Assembly: GCF_021018745.1 (NCBI RefSeq)
Contig: NZ_CP063845.1
Location: forward strand, 2,418,001 to 2,482,000
Length of the DNA stretch: 64,000 nucleotides
Direction of reading: 5' to 3'
Source: Gloeobacter morelensis MG652769
GTDB lineage: Bacteria > Cyanobacteriota > Cyanobacteriia > Gloeobacterales > Gloeobacteraceae
The position numbers and the translations under genes are program-made. This document shows, piece after piece, positions 1 to 9,457 of this stretch (the stretch's first letter is position 1; each line of letters begins with the position of its first letter). The notes beneath the pieces are model-generated. The model saw only the letters and a program-made list of their open reading frames with translations. It made no database searches and was not told where the DNA came from.

Positions 1-1054
1 ATACATCAAGGCGCGCCGGCTGCACTTTCGGGTGCTCTTTCGCCAGGCGGTAGGCAATTATCTGTTTCGCGCGGCGGCCAACGCCGGTATCCTCGCCATC
101 GGCGGCTGGCTGGTCATCAACGGCCAGCTCACCCTGGGCCAATTGGTGGCGGCCGAACTGATCGTGCTCACGGTGCTCGCGGCCCTCGACAAGCTCATCC
201 GCAGCCTCGAAGAACTCTACGACCTGCTGACCAGCCTCGAAAAGCTCAGCCAGGCCACCGAATTGCCCATCGAGCGCCAGGGCGGCAAGCCGATGTTGCG
301 CTCGCACCGTGGGGCAAGCGTCACCTGCCGCAACGTGCGCTTTGCCTACCGCCCCGGCATGGAGGTCTTAAACGGTCTCAATTTGAGCCTCAGACCCGGC
401 GAACGGGTGAGCCTGGTGGGCACCAGCGGTGCGGGCAAATCGACCTTGAGCGCCCTGTTGTGCGGACTGCTCGAACCGAACCACGGCACGGTGGCCATCA
501 ACAGCGTCGAGGTGCGCGACGCCAACCTCCACGACCTGCGCCAGGTGGTGGGACTGGTGAGCGACACCAACGACGAAGTGTTCGAGGGCACCATCGAGCA
601 GAATATTCTGCTGGGCCGCACCGATACGCCCTACGAAGATCTCGTGTTGGCTCTGGAAGTCTCACAGTTGGCCGACGAGCTGGCTACACTGCCTGACGGT
701 CTCAAGACGATGCTGGTCAGCGAAGGGCGCAACCTCTCCCGCGGCCAGGTGCAGCGGATCTTGATTGCCCGCGCCCTGGTCGCCCAGCCGCAGCTGTTGA
801 TCCTCGACGAGGCCTTTACCGGCATCGACGAAAAGGACAAACTTGCCATCCTCGACAACATCTACAGCGGCGAGCACAACTGGACCATCCTCAATATCTC
901 CCACGACCCGGAGGTGGTGATGCGCTCGGACATCGTGCATGTGCTCGCCGACGGCCGCATCGTGGAGACCGGTTCCCCTCCGGAGATGGCCGCTCGGCCC
1001 GCAGGCCGCTTTGCTGTGCTCTTTCCCAGCCTGCGCGCCGAACTGGCCGCGTAA
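1..1054 (+). CDS. ABC exporter, membrane domain end plus ATPase (5' truncated)
   Basis: The reading frame is open from the first bases of the window, so the gene starts upstream. The GTG at 32 is only an internal codon. What remains is the last part of a type I exporter membrane domain, with hydrophobic stretches around [11 protein letters not shown] and [15 protein letters not shown], followed by a complete nucleotide-binding domain. Visible motifs are Walker [10 protein letters not shown], the signature LSRGQVQR (a variant of LSGGQ) and Walker [13 protein letters not shown]. An HlyD-type adaptor and a TolC-type channel follow on the same strand, so this is probably the inner-membrane motor of a tripartite secretion or efflux system. 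The substrate cannot be told from the sequence. Confidence 0.9.
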   Translation, partial: YIKARRLHFRVLFRQAVGNYLFRAAANAGILAIGGWLVINGQLTLGQLVAAELIVLTVLAALDKLIRSLEELYDLLTSLEKLSQATELPIERQGGKPMLRSHRGASVTCRNVRFAYRPGMEVLNGLNLSLRPGERVSLVGTSGAGKSTLSALLCGLLEPNHGTVAINSVEVRDANLHDLRQVVGLVSDTNDEVFEGTIEQNILLGRTDTPYEDLVLALEVSQLADELATLPDGLKTMLVSEGRNLSRGQVQRILIARALVAQPQLLILDEAFTGIDEKDKLAILDNIYSGEHNWTILNISHDPEVVMRSDIVHVLADGRIVETGSPPEMAARPAGRFAVLFPSLRAELAA

Positions 1055-1108
1055 GTTGACTGCGCTTTTGCTGCTCCTATCCCGTCCCGCCTACCGCCAG
1101 GAACCGCC

Positions 1109-2479
1109 ATGTCCGGATACGTCGATCGCCATAGAGTTTCTAATTACGAGCCGACTTCGCTCCGCTCGCTCGCCCAGCTTGTCACCCCGGCGCCGCTCTT
1201 CTCGCTGGGAACTATCCTGCTGCTGCTGACGCTCCTGATTGGCCTGGGGCTGAGTTTTATTCCCTGGCAGCAGTCGGTGGTGGGCAAGGGCAAGGTGATG
1301 GTGCTCTCGCCGATGCAGCGGCCCCAAAATATCGAGGCGCAGATTCCCGGTCGGCTGGTGCGCTGGAATATCCGGGAGGGTCAGCAGGTTCAAAAAGGCG
1401 CGGTTGTGGCCGAGCTTGCCGACCTCGATGCGAAGTTTCTCGACAGCAACCAGCTTGCCCGCCTCGCACAGCAACAGCGCGTGCTGGTCGCCAAACGCAC
1501 CGCCGCCCAAAGCCGCATCGGCTCGATCGCCGCTCAGGTGACGGCCCTCGAAGGTTCGCGCGGTCTCGCCATTCCGGCCGCCCGGCAAAAAGCCGCTCAG
1601 AGCGTCGATCGCGAGCGCGCCTTCCGCCAGAGCCTGGAGGCGGCCGAAGCCAACCTCACCACCGCCAGCCTCAACGTCGAACGCCTGCGCGAACTGCACA
1701 GCAAGGGTCTGCGCTCTACCCGCGATCTTGAAGTGGCCGAAAACGACTTTGTCAAAGCGCGCACCGAGAGCGACCGCGCCGGTGCCGCTTTAGATGCCGC
1801 CCGCCGCGAGGTGAGCGTCGGCCGATTCGACCAGGACAAAGTCGTCTTCGACACCGCCGCCGGTCTGGCCAGTGCCCGCGCCTCCCTCGCCTCGGCGCGG
1901 GAGACTTTAGCCACCATCGAAAGCGACATCCTCAAGCTCGATGTCGATATCGAGAATCTGCGCTCGCGCACCGAGCAGCGCATCGTGCGCGCCCCGAGCG
2001 ACGGCGTCGTGGTGCGCCTGCTCAAAGTCGGCTCCGGCGAGACGGTCAAAGCGGGCGACGTGCTCGCGGTGGTCGCCCCTGCCACCACCGACCGGGCGGT
2101 CGAAATTTATCTTTCCGACAACGACGCACCGCTGGTGGCCGAGGGCCGCCCGGTCCGGCTGCAGTTTGCCGGCTGGCCTGCGGTACAGTTCGTGGGTTGG
2201 CCCTCAGTGGCGGTGGGCACCTTTGCCGGCCGCGTGGCGGTAATTGACGCGGTCGACGACGGCACCAGCCGCTACCGGGTGATCGTGGTCCCCGACGAGC
2301 AGGCCCAGCGCACCGAGCAGCCCTGGCCCGGCCCCCAGTACCTGCGTCCCGGCACCGAGGCCACCGGCTGGATCATGCTCGATACGGTCTCCCTGGGCTT
2401 CGAGTTGTGGCGGCAATTTAACGCCTTCCCGCCTACCCTCCAGGCGGAACCGGTCAAGCTCAAAGCCAAAAAAGAGTAA
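1109..2479 (+). CDS. HlyD-family membrane fusion (adaptor) protein
   Basis: 456 residues. A single membrane anchor lies at about residues 30-52 (LFSLGTILLLLTLLIGLGLSF). A lipoyl-like half-motif follows (AQIPGRLVRWNIREGQQVQKG), then a long Ala/Arg/Glu-rich coiled-coil hairpin at about 120-290. The second lipoyl half is IVRAPSDGVVVRLLKVGSGE, before a beta-barrel region. This is the standard order for type I secretion adaptors that bridge the inner-membrane ABC exporter and the outer-membrane channel. It sits 54 nt after the ABC gene and 27 nt before the TolC-like gene, so the three probably form one operon. Confidence 0.92.
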   Translation: MSGYVDRHRVSNYEPTSLRSLAQLVTPAPLFSLGTILLLLTLLIGLGLSFIPWQQSVVGKGKVMVLSPMQRPQNIEAQIPGRLVRWNIREGQQVQKGAVVAELADLDAKFLDSNQLARLAQQQRVLVAKRTAAQSRIGSIAAQVTALEGSRGLAIPAARQKAAQSVDRERAFRQSLEAAEANLTTASLNVERLRELHSKGLRSTRDLEVAENDFVKARTESDRAGAALDAARREVSVGRFDQDKVVFDTAAGLASARASLASARETLATIESDILKLDVDIENLRSRTEQRIVRAPSDGVVVRLLKVGSGETVKAGDVLAVVAPATTDRAVEIYLSDNDAPLVAEGRPVRLQFAGWPAVQFVGWPSVAVGTFAGRVAVIDAVDDGTSRYRVIVVPDEQAQRTEQPWPGPQYLRPGTEATGWIMLDTVSLGFELWRQFNAFPPTLQAEPVKLKAKKE

Positions 2480-2506
2480 CCCACTACCCGCCACCCAGCC
2501 CTCGCC

Positions 2507-3991
2507 ATGTCCACCTCGATTTACCCCCGGGCGAAGCGTCGCTATGCCCTTGGCCTCGCCCTCACCTTCGCACTCGCCCTGCCTGCCGCTGCCCTGGCCC
2601 AGCCCGAAATGCCCCCGGCCCTCTCAGACCCGCTCCAGGGGGGAGCGGCGGTAGATGTGGGCGGTCCCCTCTCGCTCGATGAATTGCTCTCGCGCGTCGA
2701 GCGCTACCACCCGAAGCTGTTGGGTGCCTTTGTCGCCAGGCGCGTCGCCTCAGCCAAGCTGCTGGAGAAACAAGGAGCCTTCGACCCGGTCTTTCGCGCC
2801 TACAGTGAATCGATCGAGTACAACAGCACCTCGACGCGCGGTAAGTTCAGCGCCGCCTTTCAAAACGAGATCAAAGTCGAATTTCCGACCCGCTCCGGCA
2901 TCAAGTACGACTTCGGCGCCCGCTACAACGTCGGGAACGTCAAATCGCCTTTGTCCTCCACCGGCGACACCGGCGAATATTTTGTGAGCTTCTCGGTGCC
3001 GCTGCTGCGCGGGCTGGGCGTCAACGAAAAAGCCATAGCCGAGCAGCAGGCGCAACTGGGCGAGCCGCTCGCCCAGGCCGAACTGGTGCAGACGCGCCAG
3101 GAACTCAAGCTCAAGGCGGCCACCAGCTACTGGGACTGGGTGGCGGCAGGACGACGGCTCATGGTGGCCCGCGAGGTGCTCAACCTGGCGCAGGTGCGGT
3201 TGGAGGCGATCAACAACCGGGTCGGTTCCGGCGACTTGCCCGCCATCGACGCGGTGGAGGCCGAGCAGGAGGTGCGGTTGCGCCGGGGGGAACTGGTCAA
3301 AGCCGAGCGCGACGTCCAAAAAGAAGCCTTCAAACTCTCGCTCTACTTCTGGCAGGCGGACGGTACCCAGGGACCGCCTCCGTCGCTGGCGCGCCTGCCC
3401 GCCGAATTGTCCCCACCCGCGGCAATCGACCCGAGCCTGCTCGCAGCAGCCCAGCGCGAAGCCATCGAGCGGCGCCCCGAACTGCAGCGGCTGGCGCTGC
3501 AGCGCGACAGTGCCCGGCTGGATCTGGCCCTTGCCGAAAACCAGCGCCTGCCGGGGGTGGACCTCTACGTGAGCCCCGGGCTCGATACCGGCAATTTCTC
3601 AATCGGCGGCACGCTCAAATTTGGCGTCGCCGTCACTCTGCCCCTGGCCCAGCGCACCGCCGACGGCCTTATCGAGCAGGCGCGCCTGAAGATGCAGAAA
3701 GTCGACCTCGATGCGCTCGGCGAGCGCCAGCGTATCCTCACCGATGTGATCGACGCGGTCTCCGCCGTCGATGCGGCCTACCGGCGCTACGAGAACGCCA
3801 CCCAGGAGACCCAGTTTGCCCGCCGGCTCGAACAGGGCGAGCGCGACCGCTTCGTGCTGGGCGACAGCACCGTATTTCTGGTCAACCAGCGCGAGCGCAG
3901 CTACGCCTCCGCCCGCACCAAACAGATCGACTCCCAGGCCGAATACGAACGGGCGCTTGCCACCTTCCGGGCCGTCACCGGTCAGTTCTGA
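2507..3991 (+). CDS. TolC-family outer-membrane efflux protein
   Basis: 494 residues with an N-terminal signal peptide (ALGLALTFALALPAAALAQ). It has the two long alpha-helical repeats typical of the outer-membrane efflux family: LSLDELLSRVERYHPKLLGA opens the first, and FGVAVTLPLAQRTADGLIEQ lies in the second. It would form the outer-membrane and periplasmic tunnel for the ABC/HlyD pair just upstream. Within the first half, SVPLLRGLGVNEKAIAEQQA resembles a subgroup of TolC proteins linked to HlyD adaptors. The family call is firm, but the cargo is unknown. Confidence 0.92.
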   Translation: MSTSIYPRAKRRYALGLALTFALALPAAALAQPEMPPALSDPLQGGAAVDVGGPLSLDELLSRVERYHPKLLGAFVARRVASAKLLEKQGAFDPVFRAYSESIEYNSTSTRGKFSAAFQNEIKVEFPTRSGIKYDFGARYNVGNVKSPLSSTGDTGEYFVSFSVPLLRGLGVNEKAIAEQQAQLGEPLAQAELVQTRQELKLKAATSYWDWVAAGRRLMVAREVLNLAQVRLEAINNRVGSGDLPAIDAVEAEQEVRLRRGELVKAERDVQKEAFKLSLYFWQADGTQGPPPSLARLPAELSPPAAIDPSLLAAAQREAIERRPELQRLALQRDSARLDLALAENQRLPGVDLYVSPGLDTGNFSIGGTLKFGVAVTLPLAQRTADGLIEQARLKMQKVDLDALGERQRILTDVIDAVSAVDAAYRRYENATQETQFARRLEQGERDRFVLGDSTVFLVNQRERSYASARTKQIDSQAEYERALATFRAVTGQF

Positions 3992-4090
3992 GGCCCTCAA
4001 AATAATCTACGGCAAACCCACCGATTTTTTGTTGTATTCTCGGCGCTCAGTTGCTAGGATTTGTGCAATCCCAGTCTCCCTGTGCTTGCG

Positions 4091-4663
4091 ATGAGCTTGT
4101 ACTACTGCCACCCTGGCGACGACGAACCGACGTTTTTGTACTTTGCCTACGGCTCGTGCATGTGCCCGGTCGATCTAAAACGTTCTCTGGCTGAGGATGT
4201 GCATGGCCGCGTTGTCGGAGCGGCGCGCCTGTCGGGATACCGACTCGGTTTTTTTCATTATTTGGAGCGGCGCAACTGCGGTGCCCTCGACATCGTGCCC
4301 GACCCGCACGGCGAGGTCGAAGGGGTACTCTACCGGCTGCCGTGGCGCCTGGGGGGCCTGCTCGATGCGCGCGAGGGAGTGAGGCAGGGCGACTACCGCC
4401 ATGCCTTTGTCGAAGTAAGTTGCCGGGGACGGGCATACCGGGGGGTGCGCACTTATACCGTCGTCGACAAACTAAGCGAGGAGATGGCCCCCAACGAATG
4501 GTACGGCAGCGTCGTTTTGCGCGGAGCGCTCACCTGCGGCCTTTCTGAGTCCTATTGTTGGAGGCTGTTCGAGCGGATGTGCTGGCTTGAGGCGCACCGG
4601 CAGCCCGCCGACGCAAAATGCCCGCCCCACCGGCGGCGGCAGGGCGGGCGGATCGCCGTCTAG
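4091..4663 (+). CDS. gamma-glutamylcyclotransferase-like protein
   Basis: 190 residues from ATG 4091. A TTG at 4061 would add ten residues. The N-terminal YFAYGSCM matches the YGSNM substrate loop of the GGCT/AIG2-like fold, and LDAREGVRQGDYRH supplies the acidic residue expected in the catalytic position. Proteins of this fold cleave gamma-glutamyl peptides to 5-oxoproline, and some act on glutathione-derived substrates. The Asn of YGSNM is replaced by Cys, so substrate preference is uncertain. It stands alone between the TolC-like gene and a convergent secreted-protein gene. A GC-rich inverted repeat at about 4619-4649 overlaps its 3' end. Confidence 0.75.
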   Translation: MSLYYCHPGDDEPTFLYFAYGSCMCPVDLKRSLAEDVHGRVVGAARLSGYRLGFFHYLERRNCGALDIVPDPHGEVEGVLYRLPWRLGGLLDAREGVRQGDYRHAFVEVSCRGRAYRGVRTYTVVDKLSEEMAPNEWYGSVVLRGALTCGLSESYCWRLFERMCWLEAHRQPADAKCPPHRRRQGGRIAV

Positions 4664-4667
4664 ACGC

Positions 4668-5273
4668 TTAGGGCGTCACGATCGTCAGCTGCACATTGTT
4701 GAAGCCGAAGTAGGTGCGGCGGGTGCCGGACTCTTTGTAGGAGAAGGTGACGGTGTACTGGCCTTCTCCCAGGGTGCGAATGGCGGAGGTGATGTCGAAG
4801 ACCCGCGTCAGCGAGGTTTTCGACAGCGTCGGGTCAAGGTCGCCGATCACCTTGGTACCGCCGGTGGTGACGTTGGTGATGATCACATCGATGCTCGAAC
4901 CGCTGGAGACGAAGTTCACCCCGAGGGTCACAAATTTAAAGCTCGAAATGAGCGTCGCATCCAGAAACGGACCGGCGCCGCTGGTGGCACTGGCGGTAAA
5001 CGAACCGATGTAATCGATGAATGTACTGCCGGAGTCGGCGGCGCCGAGTAGACCATAGTCGGCCTGAAAGACATTGCCGAAGACGTTGAAGTCGCCGGGG
5101 CCGTTGTTGAGGGCAACACCGCTTGCGATCCCGCCGATGCTGTCGACGTAGGTAAAGCCGTTGGTCGGATCGGCGTCCGAAACAGGAATGGCAATTTCAA
5201 GCACACCGGCGTGGCTGGGAGCCGCGATCATCAAGGCCGCAAGCGCAGCCGCAAACATGGAAGCGTATCGCAT
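4668..5273 (-). CDS. secreted protein of unknown function
   Basis: 201 residues. ATG at 5273 is preceded by GAGGA at good spacing. It has a clear signal peptide (MFAAALAALMIAAPSHAG). The mature part is rich in Gly, Ser, Thr, Ile and Val, looks all-beta, and contains no cysteine. It resembles the extracellular domains often found in PEP-CTERM proteins, but no PEP-CTERM tail is visible (it ends NNVQLTIVTP). No enzyme motif was seen. The gene converges on the GGCT-like gene with a 4-nt gap. The function is not recognised. Confidence 0.7.
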   Translation of the reverse strand: MRYASMFAAALAALMIAAPSHAGVLEIAIPVSDADPTNGFTYVDSIGGIASGVALNNGPGDFNVFGNVFQADYGLLGAADSGSTFIDYIGSFTASATSGAGPFLDATLISSFKFVTLGVNFVSSGSSIDVIITNVTTGGTKVIGDLDPTLSKTSLTRVFDITSAIRTLGEGQYTVTFSYKESGTRRTYFGFNNVQLTIVTP

Positions 5274-5658
5274 GATGATTCCTCACAGAAGGAGACGGAC
5301 CCGAGCGGACGGCGCTCGGAGTCCTACGACAAAGGAGGATACCAGAGTATGCATGTTTACATTAGTACTCGACCCAACATTTCTCATGAAAATTTTTAGT
5401 CCAGCCAAAGCGCCTTTCACAAAAGCTTTTTGTTATCCAACTAGTTATCAATAAAGTGAAAAGAGTCATTTGGCCACCAAAGCCTGTATTGATGTTCACC
5501 AACCAATTTGGCGTTTCATGGGTGCAAGAATTGGTAGACGCTGCGCTGCATAAGCATCCAATTGTTGCAATATATTTTTTTGCAATTTCATCACCGAATC
5601 TGCTGGGCACACTTCAGGGCACTCAGCTGGGATTGCGATTGCTAAAATCGGCGCCCGA
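5274..5658. other. AT-richer spacer with an inverted repeat and a tRNA-Leu-like fragment
   Basis: About 385 nt without a convincing gene, clearly AT-richer than its surroundings. It contains TGCAAGAATTGG at 5523-5534 facing CCAATTGTTGCA at 5558-5569, an 11/12 inverted repeat. Across the first arm and loop runs AGAATTGGTAGACGCTGCG, which resembles the D-arm of bacterial tRNA-Leu. No acceptor stem, anticodon arm or T-arm could be built around it, so it is not a functional tRNA. A 68-codon plus-strand ORF here (5456-5662) has no recognisable content. Confidence 0.4.
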
Positions 5659-6783
5659 TTAGCGGATGGCCACGAAGCCCGCCTGCTCGACGAGGCGCTG
5701 CCCTTGACCCGACAGCAGCAAATTGGTGTAGGCGGCCCCGGCTTGCTCGTCGAGACCGTCGTCGCGGCGCACCAGAATAAACAGCCGCCGGGTAATTGGG
5801 TAGGTGCCGCTGCGGAAGGCCCCCGCGTCGACGGTGCCAAGATCGCTAAAGGGTTTGACGTACTGGCGGCCGTCGCCCTTGGCGAGGGGCAGGGTGCGCA
5901 CGGTGCGCTGGCTGATCACTTCTGGGGCACTCGCGTAGCCGATGCCGCCGGGGGTGGAGGCGACGTTGCGCAGCGCTTCGGTGGTGTCGCGAATCGCGCG
6001 CACCCGCGGGCCGAATCCGCGGCTGCGCAGCACGTTCTCGTTGAAAAAGTCGACGGTCCCCCCGTCGCGCAGGTTGCGACTAAAAGGCACGATGGGCAGA
6101 TCCGCTCCACCCACCTGCCGCCAGTTGGTGATCTTGCCGGTGAAGATATCGCGCAACTGCCCAATATTGAGGCCCTCCACCGCCACTTCGGGGTGGACAA
6201 ACACGGCGATGCCGTCGATGGCGATGGGCAGTTGTTCGAGCTTGAAGCCGCGGGCGGCGGCCCGGACAAATTCCGAATCTTTGAGTGGCCGGGAAGACTG
6301 GCTGAAGCTCAACTCTCCGCGCAACAGCATCGCAATCCCTGCGCCCGATCCAGGATCGCCGTCGATCGGGTCGATATAGCGCAGCCCAAAGCCCGGGTGA
6401 GCAGCGGCGAGCGCACTGAGGATGACCCGGCTGCGCAAAGGCGCAAGCGTCGTCGAGCCGCCGTAGTTAAAGAGACCTGACGGCACATCCGGTACCTCGG
6501 CCATGGTGCGGTAGAGTCTGATGCGCTCGAAGCGGCTCGGGTAGCGATCGATCTGGGCCGCCAGGGGCGTGCTGGCGTTTACCCCTTCATCGAGGCCCGC
6601 GCGCAGGGCAAAGAGAATACCTCCGCCCGCAAGCAATCCCGCCACCGCTATCCACCAGACCCGCAGTGGTACACCGGCTTTCTCCCGCAACGGTTTGCCG
6701 CACACCAGACAGGCGGCAGCGGTACCGGGATTGTTGTTGTAGCCGCATTTGGAGCAACGAACGGCCGCTTTCTGGGTGTTCAT
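5659..6783 (-). CDS. zinc-ribbon, membrane-anchored PstS-like phosphate-binding protein
   Basis: 374 residues from ATG 6783. A GTG at 6810 would add nine. The N-terminus is a zinc ribbon with two CXXC pairs (CSKCGYNNN and CLVCGK). A single membrane span follows (VWWIAVAGLLAGGGILFAL), then a PBP-like phosphate-binding domain: NYGGSTTLAPL, GDPGSGAGIAMLLRGELSFS, IAIDGIAVFVHPE, LRDIFTGKITNWRQVGG. That order puts the ribbon in the cytoplasm and the binding domain in the periplasm. It is the last gene of the minus-strand pst cluster. It could be a phosphate sensor or a tethered binding protein, but its role is not established by sequence. Confidence 0.85.
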   Translation of the reverse strand: MNTQKAAVRCSKCGYNNNPGTAAACLVCGKPLREKAGVPLRVWWIAVAGLLAGGGILFALRAGLDEGVNASTPLAAQIDRYPSRFERIRLYRTMAEVPDVPSGLFNYGGSTTLAPLRSRVILSALAAAHPGFGLRYIDPIDGDPGSGAGIAMLLRGELSFSQSSRPLKDSEFVRAAARGFKLEQLPIAIDGIAVFVHPEVAVEGLNIGQLRDIFTGKITNWRQVGGADLPIVPFSRNLRDGGTVDFFNENVLRSRGFGPRVRAIRDTTEALRNVASTPGGIGYASAPEVISQRTVRTLPLAKGDGRQYVKPFSDLGTVDAGAFRSGTYPITRRLFILVRRDDGLDEQAGAAYTNLLLSGQGQRLVEQAGFVAIR

Positions 6784-6926
6784 GGTGGTGCTTTGATGAA
6801 GGTATCCCACGCGCGGCCGAACCTTGCCCCCTGGCTGCTGCCGGCAGTAGGCGACAAACCTCGAACGCCCTACAGTCTCGGGATAAAACAGCTACAAATT
6901 TACACAATTTGGGGTAAGCTGCGGCG

Positions 6927-7046
6927 CTACCGAACAATCGTTGCGGCAGCAACGGCCAGCCACGCCTGCGCCTTCTGGGCGGCAAGCAAGATACCGGCGA
7001 CGCCAAGCAAAACGATCACAATGTCGATAAATAGAGACTTCTTCAT
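6927..7046 (-). CDS. 39-residue single-span membrane microprotein (putative)
   Basis: A short ORF from ATG 7046 to TAG 6927 encodes 39 residues. It begins MKKSLFIDIVIVLLGVAGIL, one positively charged start followed by a single membrane helix, and ends with an Ala-rich tail. GGTGG lies 8-12 nt upstream as a weak ribosome site. It lies between pstS1 and the zinc-ribbon PstS-like gene, on the same strand. The other reading frames here give arginine-rich, unlikely proteins. It does not match any small photosystem subunit I recognise. Without homologues it remains a candidate gene. Confidence 0.4.
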   Translation of the reverse strand: MKKSLFIDIVIVLLGVAGILLAAQKAQAWLAVAAATIVR

Positions 7047-7175
7047 GCCGGATACCACCAATGGTCGCAAGCTGCAGACGGACGCCGACCCGCTCGACAG
7101 ACGGCGTTCGTCGCCGGTCGCCCGCTGCTCCCACTATTGACCTAGTTACCGACGGCGGCGGTTATGCAATCGGTC

Positions 7176-7202
7176 GCAACAGCTATGGTTTTCGGCTGTT
7201 GC
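7176..7202 (-). terminator. stem-loop downstream of pstS1
   Basis: GCAACAGC at 7176-7183 pairs with GCTGTTGC at 7195-7202 around an 11-nt loop, 24 nt past the pstS1 stop. No T-run follows, so it may be a processing or stability hairpin, not a true intrinsic terminator. Confidence 0.4.
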
Positions 7203-7225
7203 CTGCGCTGCTCAGGCTGAAGGGA

Positions 7226-8242
<1,017 letters not shown>

Positions 8243-8280
8243 GGGTCTGCCCCTTGCTGTAGCCGAACTAAAAATGCAGG

Positions 8281-8296
8281 TTCAAGTTTACTTGAT
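8281..8296 (-). promoter_or_regulatory. ArsR-type operator-like dyad upstream of pstS1
   Basis: On the minus strand this reads ATCAA-N6-TTGAA, one base from the perfect ATCAA-N6-TTGAT motif. It lies 39-54 nt upstream of the pstS1 ATG. The same one-mismatch form occurs at a similar distance in front of pstS3. Binding by ArsR1 is inference. Confidence 0.5.
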
Positions 8297-8341
8297 ATGT
8301 CCCCAAAGATGTGCATGCTGTCCTCCAACTCTCTCCCGGAC

Positions 8342-9349
8342 TCAATACTGAGGTGTGCGGGCAAGCAGGTCTTCGAGCTTCGAGCCCACCTCCGCTTTCC
8401 CACCAAAGACAGTGCCGATGCGATTCTGTTGAAAGTGGCCCAGGGAAACGGTGTAGGCTGCTGCCGGAAGCGGTACGTACTTCACCTGCCTGGCAAGCGT
8501 CGGTGCGTTCTTGAGGTAGTACTCGACGAACTGCCGCAGCTCGGGCTTCTCGGCCGCCGCCGCGGCATTGATATAGATAAAGATGGGGCGCGAGAGGGGG
8601 TTGTAGGTGCCGTCCTCGACCGTCTTGTCCGAGGGGAGCACAGGTCCTTTGCCCCCGTCGATACCCACCGCCTTGAGCTTGTTTTTATTTTCAGCGTAGT
8701 AGGCGTAGCCGAAGTAACCGAGGCCGTTTTTGTCGTTAGCGATGCCCTGCACCAGGACGTTGTCGTCCTCGGAGGCCGTGTAATCACCGCGGCTGGCTTT
8801 GGCTTTGCCGACCACCGCCTCGGTGAAGTAGTCGAAGGTGCCGGAGTCGGCGCCGGGGCCGTAGAGCTTCAAAGGTACGTTCGGAAACGATGAGCGCACC
8901 TGATTCCAGTTGGTGATCTTGATCTGTGCCGCCGGTTCCCAGATTTTTTTGAGTTCCGCTACCGTCAGATCACCGGCCCAGGTATTGGAGGGATGCACCA
9001 TGACGGTGAGCGCGTCGTAGGCCACCGGCAGCTCGATATACTGGATGCCCGCTTTTTTGCAGGCGTCCATTTCTTTTTGGAGAATCGGTCGCGAGGCGTT
9101 GGAGATATCGGTCTCGCCGCGGCAGAATTTCTTGAAGCCGCCGCCGGTGCCTGAGACCTCGACGCTCACCCTTACCGCCCCCTGGGTGCTTTTTTGAAAT
9201 GCTCCGGCAGCAGCCTCGGTAACCGGAAAGACCGTGCTGGAACCGTCGATTTTGATCACTGCCTGTGCAGCGGCAGAGGCGGCGGCAATGGTACCCAGCA
9301 AAGCCGTCGCGATCAGGCCGAACCCTGCTTTGTTGCAAACCGACACCAT
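8342..9349 (-). CDS. pstS: phosphate ABC transporter substrate-binding protein PstS (copy 2, type B)
   Basis: 335 residues. ATG at 9349 has GAGGG upstream. The signal peptide is [19 protein letters not shown]. Phosphate-binding segments are [32 protein letters not shown] and [18 protein letters not shown]. It closely resembles the copy at 13422-14438 (type B, with [13 protein letters not shown]) and not its immediate neighbours, which are type A (PGRDSGTYDYFAE). Its upstream gap carries paired Pho-box-like half-sites, not an ArsR-type dyad, so its regulation may differ from the type A copies. Confidence 0.95.
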   Translation of the reverse strand: MVSVCNKAGFGLIATALLGTIAAASAAAQAVIKIDGSSTVFPVTEAAAGAFQKSTQGAVRVSVEVSGTGGGFKKFCRGETDISNASRPILQKEMDACKKAGIQYIELPVAYDALTVMVHPSNTWAGDLTVAELKKIWEPAAQIKITNWNQVRSSFPNVPLKLYGPGADSGTFDYFTEAVVGKAKASRGDYTASEDDNVLVQGIANDKNGLGYFGYAYYAENKNKLKAVGIDGGKGPVLPSDKTVEDGTYNPLSRPIFIYINAAAAAEKPELRQFVEYYLKNAPTLARQVKYVPLPAAAYTVSLGHFQQNRIGTVFGGKAEVGSKLEDLLARTPQY

Positions 9350-9416
9350 GGTGCCCTCTGATTTTGATCGAACCGGAAGTGGACAGCCAGCATCCTACCA
9401 ACCATTCTTTGCGGCA

Positions 9417-9435
9417 AGGTTAAAACCAGATTAAT
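9417..9435 (-). promoter_or_regulatory. Pho-box-like direct repeat upstream of pstS2
   Basis: The plus strand reads AGGTTAAA-acc-AGATTAAT, two 8-nt units with an 11-nt period. On the coding strand this is ATTAATCT-ggt-TTTAACCT, close to the cyanobacterial PhoB/SphR repeat CTTAACCT. It lies 68-86 nt upstream of the pstS2 start. Confidence 0.55.
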
Positions 9436-9457
9436 TGAGGCAGATCGGTGCAAAAGG

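Noticed and set aside
5523-5569. Complete tRNA-Leu gene
   Set aside because: Only a D-arm-like stretch is present; no acceptor, anticodon or T arm can be paired.
5456-5662. 68-codon plus-strand frame in the AT-richer spacer
   Set aside because: No ribosome site, no motif, and it overlaps the inverted repeat and the 3' end of the zinc-ribbon PstS gene.
6793-7140. Frames of 80-115 codons between the PstS genes
   Set aside because: Arginine-rich, shadow-like composition. The 39-codon membrane frame explains the stretch better.
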